Positions 1-5,350 of a stretch of DNA of 7,367 nucleotides are shown one piece after another. The position numbers and the translations under genes are program-made. Each line of letters opens with the position of its first letter. Positions within the stretch are counted from its first letter, which is position 1. The DNA comes from DATEPR01 sp036279295 (GTDB lineage: Bacteria > Actinomycetota > Actinomycetes > Mycobacteriales > Pseudonocardiaceae). The notes below the pieces were generated by a model. It had not been told where the DNA came from. It ran no database searches and saw only the letters and a program-made list of their open reading frames with translations. The stretch lies in the NCBI GenBank assembly GCA_036279295.1, contig DASUJK010000352.1, positions 1 through 7,367 of the forward strand, in the 5' to 3' direction.

Positions 1-166
1 ATACCCCGCACCTCGAGCCGGTCACTACCCAACGCACCGTTGCGGGCGCTCCGGAACGTTCCCCTGCTCCGGATGCGATCAGCCAGAGCCGTCGGCGGCC
101 CTAGGGATCCGAAACCATCAGGTTCGTGGCGAGAATGATCACGGCGTTCACAGCGCGTCCGAGACG
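1..166. other. Non-coding segment downstream of the MazG-like gene, with short symmetric repeats
   Basis: No open frame here resembles a real gene. Visible structure is a perfect 10-bp palindrome GGAACGTTCC at 53-62 and two direct copies of CTCCGGA at 49-55 and 67-73. A short inverted pair CGCA/TGCG lies at 33-36 and 41-44. No hairpin followed by a T-run, as expected for an intrinsic terminator of the leftward operon, is seen. The repeats could belong to a regulatory region of a gene beyond the left edge, but nothing here proves it. Confidence 0.4.
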
Positions 167-487
167 CTAGGATACCCAGCTTCGTGTCTCGTTGACCGCT
201 TCTTTTCTCCGCAGCGCTTCATCCAAACTAATGCCTAGACGGTTGGCGATAGCGCACAGGTAAATCAGGACATCGGCCAGCTCTTCATCAACGGTGCCAA
301 CGACCGACTTGGCGTCGATTGACATGTTTGCATGTTTACGAACAGCTTTGAAGAGCTCGCCCACTTCTTCACCGAGCTTGAGACTTTGCTCCAGCACGGT
401 GCTGTCAGTGAAGCCACGTTCCACTTCCATGTCAGCGACATAGCGCTGCACGTCTTCAAGCGCCGACGCTTGCTTCAGCGGCTGCAT
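167..487 (-). CDS. MazG-type nucleotide pyrophosphohydrolase, small single-domain form
   Basis: This 106-residue protein belongs to the all-alpha NTP pyrophosphohydrolase superfamily (MazG/dUTPase-like), whose members cleave nucleoside triphosphates to monophosphate and pyrophosphate using Mg2+. The metal-binding signature is present: GEEVGE at residues 39-44 gives ExxE-type acidic residues E40, E41 and E44, and EELAD at 68-72 supplies E69 and D72. The closing K95-x3-N99-x2-R102 pattern is also typical. The length fits single-domain MazG-like proteins, not the roughly 260-residue two-domain MazG. ATG at 487 is chosen because GAGG lies 8 nt upstream (496-499). An upstream TTG at 556 would add 23 residues without family similarity. 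It is the last visible gene of the leftward group, 178 bp after the glycosylase homologue. Its substrate is unknown; hydrolysis of a modified or non-canonical nucleotide is an inference from the neighbours. Confidence 0.85.
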   Translation of the reverse strand: MQPLKQASALEDVQRYVADMEVERGFTDSTVLEQSLKLGEEVGELFKAVRKHANMSIDAKSVVGTVDEELADVLIYLCAIANRLGISLDEALRRKEAVNETRSWVS

Positions 488-665
488 TGAGATGGCCTCG
501 TCCCGGTGAACGCTGGTGGATGCGAGGCAGACTAGCACCGTCAGTTCCAATGGCAAGACTATCTTGGCCGAAGTTCACGACATTGGGGACGACACACCGA
601 AACAAGCGCCCAATCGAAGACAACAGAAGCTCGAGCGGTATCATGAGTGGTTATACATGCGACCA

Positions 666-1868
666 CTACGAGGTCAGCGTCAATTGATCTTTATCTTCCC
701 TGGCAACCGCACCCGTTGTCCAGCCTGCTCGAAGTGCTTCGGTCGTTACTGGCGCCTGCCGCTTCAACGATCGCCGCAGTTCTGCCGATCCATACCCAGA
801 CGCCACTGTACAGACGACCTGTCGTGACCGGATGTCCCATGCCCAGGTCCCAACGATCTGGCCGTTGTGAGCGAGGGTCGGCAGGACCTCACCGATCTGG
901 TTGAAAGCGCGCTCAGCTGGCAGATCTCCGAGATAGCGCTTTCTGGTCTCAAAATACGCTTTGAGTGCCACGTCCTCGTGTGCCAACAGATTCAGGCCCG
1001 TCTGCCGTTCGTCGATGGTAGTGGCCGCGTACTCGTCCATCCGGTCGCTGTACATATACATCGGTGAGTCGGTCCAGGGCGTACGGACAACAGACCACTG
1101 ACGGAGTGACTCGTTCATGGCCTCAGTGACAGCCCCGCGTGACAACCCCGACCACCACATGACGTCGACAATCGATGCCGGACCGTAGCGATCGAAGTAT
1201 TCCCGGACCAGCTCACTGGTTGCCTCCCGGCGCTCCATCGCCATATCAAGTCCGGGATAGACCATCGTCGTAATTCCAAATTTGCGGTGCTCACGGTTCC
1301 ATGCTCGTGTCTCGTTCAGATACGTAAGAATGCCTCGTTCCCACGCGAGTTTCAAGGCCAAACGTACCGCCTGTACTGTGACTCTTGGTCCAACGAGCAA
1401 GGTTTCGATGTCACGATGAAACAGCGGTCCTGTCTGCGAAAGCAGCTCAACGATCGCAGCCGTAACACGGGTCATCAGTCGTGCACTCAGCGCCGAATTC
1501 GTGATAGTCCGCAATGCGTCGCGCTCACGAAAATGCAAAGTAGCAGCATGAGCCGCCGCAGCCAGCGGTAGCGGCAATGCATGCAAAGTCTTACGCATAC
1601 AACGAACCGTGACTACCGAAGCGCGGGTCTCCGACGAAAACAGACTTGTCGCGACCGACGAAGTGGCTCCCCTGGCCAACACTGTCGCGAATGGGGACGG
1701 GAGTCGGGCGGCGTGCAATCCGAACGACGCATGAGCGATCTCCTGGACCGAACCAAGCCTGGAGCCAGCGGCCAGGCCTTGACGTCCGAGCTGCCAGTTC
1801 CAGAGTCGCCGAGCATCGTTGCTGTCAAGAACGTGCGCGTCGACGGTATTCGGCGGCGAATAACCCAT
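666..1868 (-). CDS. AlkZ/YcaQ-family winged-helix DNA glycosylase homologue with altered catalytic motif
   Basis: This 400-residue protein has the full length and domain order of the winged-helix DNA glycosylase family that includes YcaQ (AlkX) and AlkZ. Known members excise alkylated bases or unhook interstrand crosslinks, and AlkZ gives self-resistance in azinomycin producers. Family features in order are QLGRQGL (26-32), an MR-x-TLH strand (MRKTLHALP, 91-99), a winged-helix region (about 130-185), the hallmark YGPASIVDVMWWSGL (228-242), LLAHED...YFETRKRYLG (294-314), and a C-terminal barrel stretch with NGQIVGTWAW (335-344). The segment where these enzymes carry Q-x-Q or Q-x-D reads GLHAAR (50-55), so both catalytic polar residues appear replaced by H52 and A54. 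It may be a subfamily with another mechanism, a non-catalytic DNA-binding protein, or a misaligned motif. There is no good Shine-Dalgarno before ATG 1868, but a TAACAT -10-like element 6 nt upstream suggests leaderless expression. It follows the radical SAM gene by 49 bp. Confidence 0.85.
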   Translation of the reverse strand: MGYSPPNTVDAHVLDSNDARRLWNWQLGRQGLAAGSRLGSVQEIAHASFGLHAARLPSPFATVLARGATSSVATSLFSSETRASVVTVRCMRKTLHALPLPLAAAAHAATLHFRERDALRTITNSALSARLMTRVTAAIVELLSQTGPLFHRDIETLLVGPRVTVQAVRLALKLAWERGILTYLNETRAWNREHRKFGITTMVYPGLDMAMERREATSELVREYFDRYGPASIVDVMWWSGLSRGAVTEAMNESLRQWSVVRTPWTDSPMYMYSDRMDEYAATTIDERQTGLNLLAHEDVALKAYFETRKRYLGDLPAERAFNQIGEVLPTLAHNGQIVGTWAWDIRSRQVVCTVASGYGSAELRRSLKRQAPVTTEALRAGWTTGAVAREDKDQLTLTS

Positions 1869-1874
1869 GCGAGT

Positions 1875-1880
1875 ATGTTA
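1875..1880 (-). promoter_or_regulatory. Candidate -10 element for a leaderless transcript of the glycosylase homologue
   Basis: Read on the minus strand, TAACAT matches the actinobacterial TANNNT -10 pattern and ends 6 nt before the A of the ATG at 1868. Transcription would therefore start at or next to the start codon. The gene lacks a convincing ribosome binding site, which fits leaderless translation. No recognisable -35 hexamer lies at the usual spacing. If real, it gives the glycosylase gene its own transcription inside the operon. Confidence 0.35.
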
Positions 1881-1917
1881 ACACGCTCAATGTTGAATCG
1901 ACAGACTGCATCATAGG

Positions 1918-3228
1918 TCACCCTTGCGGGCTCCAGTTCGCTTCAACGAATTCCTTAAGAACTCCATAGGACCGCTCAGTCTCCTCCCAATCACGATCAG
2001 TTCCCCACCATTGGTGCTGATTATGGTGTATGTGAAACTTCGACCAGTCACCATCCCAGTCTGACTGCAGGTGAGTGCCCCGGATGCCGTGCGTGGCGGC
2101 CTGTTCATATACCTGCGTACCGGGAAGAGGAACAAACCGGAACAGTGATACACGGGAGATGGCGTCCCTCAGCGTGTCCAACAGTGCAATCGTCTCCTCA
2201 GTCGTAACCATATTTTCACCGGGATAACCGTGGATGATGAACACCTTGGCCTGTATACCCACGTTCACCGCAGCGTGAACCGCCCTGATAATTTGGTCCT
2301 GTTTGGTGTTCTTACGCATGGCCTTGAGGAGGCTTTCACTGCCCGACTCCATGCCGTATTTAACCTCGATACAGCCAGAACGGGCCATCTTGCCTAGCAA
2401 CAACTCGTCAACCGTGTCAACACGCGAGAGAGCCGACCACTTGAGGCCCAGATCAACGATGTGATCACAGATATCCGCGACTTTGTTCTTGTTGACGATG
2501 AAATTATCGTCAACAATCGCAAAGCCCTCAATGTCATATGCATCAATCAGGTGAGTGAGTTCGGTACGCGCACTGATGCCACTGCGATACTGGATACGCG
2601 TTTGCCCAGCCGCGCAGAAACTACACGGGAACGGGCAGCCGCGGCTGAACATGACATGAGCCATCCGTAGATCGGTCCCGGCGAGTCGATCAGAGATAAC
2701 GAAGTCATCCGTCGGCAGGAGGTGGCGCGCAGGGAGCGGTAGCTTGTCGATGTCGCGCAGCAACGGCCGCGCCTGGCCACGACACAGCATGGCCCCGTCC
2801 CACCACAAAGCACCAGCGACATTGTCAAACCGCCTGGAAGAGGCATGGGCCAGGATCTCCAGGATGGTTTCTTCCGACTCGCTGTCCGTCGCCACATGAG
2901 CATCGAAGTCGCGCAAACTCTGCTCCGGGTAGAAGTTGCAGTGCACACCACCGACCATCACCAGGGCGTCATCACGGATGTTCGCGTGCTCCCGTGCACT
3001 ACGCATGATCCCGTATGTGGCCGACGAGGCGAGGCTGAAGCCAACAGCATCACAGTCGCCCAGGTCGAGCCCGGCACTACCAGGCGTGACCTTGCAGATC
3101 GCGACCGCGTGTCCTGCCTGCTCCATGACCGCGGCCAGGTAGAGAACGCCAAACGGTGGGAACTCCTTACGATGTTCCTTGAAGCGGGCCATGTCATAGA
3201 CTTCGGGATACAAGAGAGCCACTTTCAC
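1918..3228 (-). CDS. Cobalamin-binding-domain radical SAM enzyme (B12-rSAM class)
   Basis: This 436-residue enzyme has the layout of B12-dependent radical SAM proteins (COG1032-like). An N-terminal Rossmann-type cobalamin-binding domain (about 1-130) includes FPPFGVLYLAAVMEQAGH (23-40) and GGVHCNFYPE (93-102). The radical SAM domain (about 185-380) has CxxxCxxC at C198, C202 and C205 for the [4Fe-4S] cluster. Barrel motifs follow: VDDNF (239-243), YGMESGSE (291-298), GYPGE (334-338) and PLPGT (367-371). Such enzymes methylate or rearrange unactivated carbon or phosphorus centres; the substrate cannot be read from the sequence. No D-x-H-x-x-G lower-ligand motif is present, as in many class B members, and the usual GEGE reads DSESE (115-119). 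The GTG start overlaps the kinase stop as GTGA and has a strong GGAGGGGG site 7 nt upstream (3236-3243), so the two genes are translationally coupled. That pairing suggests a nucleotide-type substrate, which is inference. Local base composition falls to 42-53% GC in several lines, far below the right end. Confidence 0.93.
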   Translation of the reverse strand: MKVALLYPEVYDMARFKEHRKEFPPFGVLYLAAVMEQAGHAVAICKVTPGSAGLDLGDCDAVGFSLASSATYGIMRSAREHANIRDDALVMVGGVHCNFYPEQSLRDFDAHVATDSESEETILEILAHASSRRFDNVAGALWWDGAMLCRGQARPLLRDIDKLPLPARHLLPTDDFVISDRLAGTDLRMAHVMFSRGCPFPCSFCAAGQTRIQYRSGISARTELTHLIDAYDIEGFAIVDDNFIVNKNKVADICDHIVDLGLKWSALSRVDTVDELLLGKMARSGCIEVKYGMESGSESLLKAMRKNTKQDQIIRAVHAAVNVGIQAKVFIIHGYPGENMVTTEETIALLDTLRDAISRVSLFRFVPLPGTQVYEQAATHGIRGTHLQSDWDGDWSKFHIHHNQHQWWGTDRDWEETERSYGVLKEFVEANWSPQG

Positions 3229-3845
3229 AAGCGCTCCCCCTCCTTCGCGAGGATGACGCCGGCCAGCGCGTCTGCCACCTGTTCGGCACTCTCTGCGCCG
3301 ATATCGTGTACCTGTGCCGGATAGCCGGTGCGTTGTAGTAGTTCGGCGACAGCCTCGAATGACTGCAGCTCGCGTCGGCCTCCGTCATTGTCAGCCGGCT
3401 GCAGGCGGCTGTACCGCCCGCGCTCGGCGGCCCGCTGAACACACAGAATGGGCTCGCCGACCAGGATGAAGGCGATGTCCGGGACGGTGATGCGCCGGTA
3501 GAGATCCATCACGAACCCGCTGTCGACGCCATCGAGAGGATCGAGCACAAGGGATGACGGCACGTATCGGTCGCAGACGACGGTCGCTCCCGTGCTCATG
3601 GCCGGCCCAACCGTGGTCCGGTCGTGGTGATAGCGATCGGCTGCTACCAGACACGTCAATGTCTCCGCCTGGTAGTCGTAGGTGCCGTGCCGTGCCAATT
3701 TGCCTAACTCGGCGGTCGATGGAGTCGCTGTAAGAACCACACGCTGTCCGAGACTTGTCAGCTTTTTGGTCAGCAAGGCACTAACTGACGTTTTACCCAC
3801 GCCACTTGGCCCGTCGATGCTGACAAAGAAACCCGATCGGATCAT
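3225..3845 (-). CDS. Divergent thymidylate-kinase-family P-loop nucleotide kinase
   Basis: This 206-residue protein has the length and fold pattern of thymidylate kinase (dTMP to dTDP). The Walker A loop GPSGVGKT is at 12-19, AADR at 68-71 (the family's AADRxxH region), DRY at 92-94, and PDIAFIL at 122-128 forms the core strand before an Arg-rich lid (R138, R142, R144, R147). Two substrate-site motifs differ from ordinary dTMP kinases: the REPGGT loop reads TATPST (39-44), losing its glutamate, and SSxAYQ reads SSLVLD (97-102). The P-loop with its preceding ID also resembles cytidylate kinase. A housekeeping role is therefore unlikely; a modified nucleoside monophosphate is a plausible substrate. 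It is the first gene of the leftward group and overlaps the radical SAM gene by 4 nt. The upstream GGCGGGG is a modest ribosome binding site. L47 is encoded by TTA, a rare codon in high-GC actinomycetes. Confidence 0.85.
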   Translation of the reverse strand: MIRSGFFVSIDGPSGVGKTSVSALLTKKLTSLGQRVVLTATPSTAELGKLARHGTYDYQAETLTCLVAADRYHHDRTTVGPAMSTGATVVCDRYVPSSLVLDPLDGVDSGFVMDLYRRITVPDIAFILVGEPILCVQRAAERGRYSRLQPADNDGGRRELQSFEAVAELLQRTGYPAQVHDIGAESAEQVADALAGVILAKEGERL

Positions 3846-4226
3846 GACACCCCGCCTGTTCGTCGCAGGCCATGACTCGATGGTATAACCGCATGTAGGC
3901 GACCACCACGCCTATTCGGGTAGACGTTAGGCAGCTGGTATACGTCATCGCACAGCACGCGACCCGCCTAGAACACCGAGGCTGACCAGCTACTTTCCGA
4001 CAGCCGATCACCGGCAGCGAAGGCATGCCTGCCCCGCGACGAAACCTGGCTCATAGCCTATTTCCCTCACGGCAATGGAAGCAGTCATTTGTCACTGCCT
4101 GAAGTCAGTAGCGAGGATCACTACCTCTATCGGGTGACACCGGGTCCCCTTGCGCAGCTGTGATCGCCTCCTCCGATTCAGTGTTCACGCGGCCTGGCCT
4201 GGCCAACAGCGACGAAACGACGTGGG
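3846..4226. other. Gene-free stretch between cargo operon and element genes
   Basis: No frame on either strand in this 381-bp stretch looks like a real protein. It must hold the promoter of the leftward kinase operon. TATACC, a -10-like hexamer, occurs twice on the minus strand (3887-3882 and 3942-3937), as part of two direct copies of TGGTATA on the plus strand, 55 bp apart. The copy nearer the gene lies 36 nt before the kinase start; no convincing -35 accompanies either. A weak inverted pair GCAGT/ACTGC flanks an 8-nt loop at about 4080-4097. No cobalamin riboswitch B12-box was recognised. Confidence 0.4.
3882..3887 (-). promoter_or_regulatory. Weak candidate -10 element of the kinase/radical SAM operon
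   Basis: The minus-strand hexamer TATACC matches TATAAT in its first four positions and lies 36 nt upstream of the kinase ATG, giving a plausible short leader of about 30 nt. The sequence at the -35 position (CGTGGT with a 17-nt spacer) does not resemble TTGACA. A regulator-dependent or atypical promoter would be needed. Confidence 0.22.
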
Positions 4227-4682
4227 CTACCGACACCTATCGGCTGTTGGATGCCACCAGCCGCCAACGTGACGTCGGCGACCTTGGCCTATGTCCGAGA
4301 TCGCTACCGAGTTGGCGCTTGGCCGGTTCGCAGGTGCTAGCTCGCGCGGCTGGTCGGCCAGCTGGTTGGGCGTGATCAGGCCACTACTTCCCCGAACTCG
4401 AGCAGCGATGACCCGCACACACCGCCTCAGCGTCTTCCCCCGCAAGCGAGCGCTGCGCAAGGCCAGGAGACGGAAGTACGAGCGGCGGGCTGAGGCCGCT
4501 CGACGTTGTCGTTCTTCGTCGGGCAGTTCTCCGTTTGGGTCGACCTGGCGTTCGAAGCGGGCGAGGGCTGCCTGACGGGCTGATTGGGTGCGGGCTGCGC
4601 GGTCGCTGGTGTTGGCCCAACTGGCGTCGGCGGCGGCCTTAGCGCGGAGGGTGCGCTGTGCTGGGGTCAGTGGTTTGGTCAT
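4227..4682 (-). CDS. Small Arg/Ala-rich conserved actinobacterial protein with atypical C-terminal tail
   Basis: The frame encodes 151 residues. Roughly the first 80 (starting MTKPLTPAQR, with SWANTSDRAART at 21-32, ALARFERQVDP at 39-49 and LPDEERQRR at 53-61) resemble a short helical protein I recall from actinomycete genomes and mobile elements, of unknown function. Homologues in memory end soon after the RSAR stretch (about 76-79). Here the frame runs on for about 70 residues of unlike composition. Either a frameshift near codon 82 removed the normal stop, or the gene was fused to new sequence. ATG 4682 is preferred because the family similarity begins there, though only a weak GAG ribosome binding site precedes it; GTG 4700 is an alternative. 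It lies 46 bp after the DUF2637 remnant on the same strand, consistent with an element operon. Confidence 0.55.
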   Translation of the reverse strand: MTKPLTPAQRTLRAKAAADASWANTSDRAARTQSARQAALARFERQVDPNGELPDEERQRRAASARRSYFRLLALRSARLRGKTLRRCVRVIAARVRGSSGLITPNQLADQPRELAPANRPSANSVAISDIGQGRRRHVGGWWHPTADRCR

Positions 4683-4728
4683 GTGCTCAGCACGGCGCAC
4701 CGCGTGCGGCGCTACTTGACTACCGACA

Positions 4729-4934
4729 TCATGGGCGGCGCGGTTCGGCCCTGCGGCGCCATTTCCGCAGGACCGCCCGGCCGTAGTTGTTCGTGTGGGC
4801 CACCTCGTCTAGTTCGGCGCCGGTTGGCGGCGACTGGCCGGCATCGATCTTGCGTTGGTAGTGGTCCCACATGACCTGTTCCGCCGTGCGGCGAGACGGT
4901 GGGGCTCTGCGAGAGTGACCGCATTCTCGGGTCA
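4729..4934 (-). pseudogene. Detached C-terminal domain of the DUF2637 (SpdB-like) protein, out of frame
   Basis: After the membrane protein stops at 4932, the minus-strand frame reached by a -1 shift encodes a basic, helix-turn-helix-like tail. It includes RTAEQVMWDHYQ, then SPPTGAELDEVA, then NNYGRAVLRKWRR, ending at TGA 4731-4729. As I recall the family, this GAELD...YGRxVLRxWR pattern is the usual C-terminal end of actinomycete DUF2637 proteins. Its presence directly downstream in another frame therefore points to one broken gene. Independent translation is possible from a TTG overlapping the stop or an internal ATG (47 residues), but neither has a clear ribosome binding site. Programmed frameshifting is less likely, as no X-XXY-YYZ slippery heptamer is visible near 4935. 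Confidence 0.6.
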
Positions 4935-5342
4935 AGTGTTCGTCTCGCTGGAGTCTCGTTCCGCCTGGTCGGCGTGGTCTCTCGCTTGCGTTTCTTGGCC
5001 GACGAGCTCGACGGCTAGGAGCAGCGCTACCGGTGGCCAGCCGGCTACCAGGATCGGCGCCCAGGCCATGGACGGCGCCGTGGCGATGTTGGCCGCCAGG
5101 GACACGATGATGCCCGCGGCGAACGCGGCCCGGAGGGCGTACCGGGCGCGGATAGTGGTTTGGCGACGATCGCGGAGCAGGCCGTCTACCGATAAGGGCC
5201 ACAGTCTGGCTGCGGTCAGGTCGGCGCCGCCGGCCAGGGCGAAGGCGCGTTGGTGTTGGTAGGAGGCGTACGCCGCCACAACGGCTACCGCGAAGGCGCC
5301 CAGGCGGCGGGACCACAGGTCCCATGTCGAGTTCTCGTTCAT
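4932..5342 (-). CDS. DUF2637 (SpdB-like) transfer-associated membrane protein, probably truncated
   Basis: The 136-residue product carries the DUF2637 signature of actinomycete plasmid and integrative-element transfer regions. The pieces are W7...RRLG (12-15), ASYQHQRAFALAGGA (26-40), LWPLSVDGL (47-55), SLAANIA (81-87) and GWPPVALLLAVEL (101-113). Hydrophobic segments at about 14-30, 68-88 and 96-113 indicate an integral membrane protein. SpdB-type proteins are linked to plasmid spread between hyphal compartments, though the molecular role is unsettled. In the family, SVDGL continues into a hydrophobic run before basic residues; here RDRRQ follows immediately (57-61), as if 8-10 residues of a membrane segment were deleted in frame. 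The C-terminal domain is in another frame. The ATG lies 8 bp after the integrase stop, with a GAGG site overlapping that stop, so the two are translationally coupled. The gene is probably decaying. Confidence 0.8.
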   Translation of the reverse strand: MNENSTWDLWSRRLGAFAVAVVAAYASYQHQRAFALAGGADLTAARLWPLSVDGLLRDRRQTTIRARYALRAAFAAGIIVSLAANIATAPSMAWAPILVAGWPPVALLLAVELVGQETQARDHADQAERDSSETNT

Positions 5343-5350
5343 CGCTGGCC

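Noticed and set aside
456..644. Small minus-strand frame (62 codons) between the glycosylase homologue and the MazG-like gene
   Set aside because: It overlaps the start of the MazG-like gene in another frame and shows no recognisable motif or ribosome binding site.
650..683. TTGACG and TATAAC on the minus strand as a promoter for the MazG-like gene
   Set aside because: The two hexamers are 22 nt apart, too far for an ordinary sigma-70-type promoter, and nothing at 17-18 nt spacing resembles a -10.
1918..3228. Viperin-type antiviral radical SAM, suggested by the adjacent nucleotide kinase
   Set aside because: The protein has an N-terminal cobalamin-binding domain and COG1032-like barrel motifs, unlike viperins. 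Only the gene pairing is similar.
4141..4165. Possible second att copy (GTCCCCT-containing stretch resembling the tRNA T-arm to acceptor region)
   Set aside because: Only seven contiguous bases match the tRNA 3' half, followed by scattered agreement. This is not longer than chance in GC-rich DNA.
3846..4226. Cobalamin riboswitch upstream of the kinase and B12 radical SAM genes
   Set aside because: No B12-box-like sequence was found on the minus strand, and B12-using enzymes are less often under this switch than B12 synthesis or transport genes.
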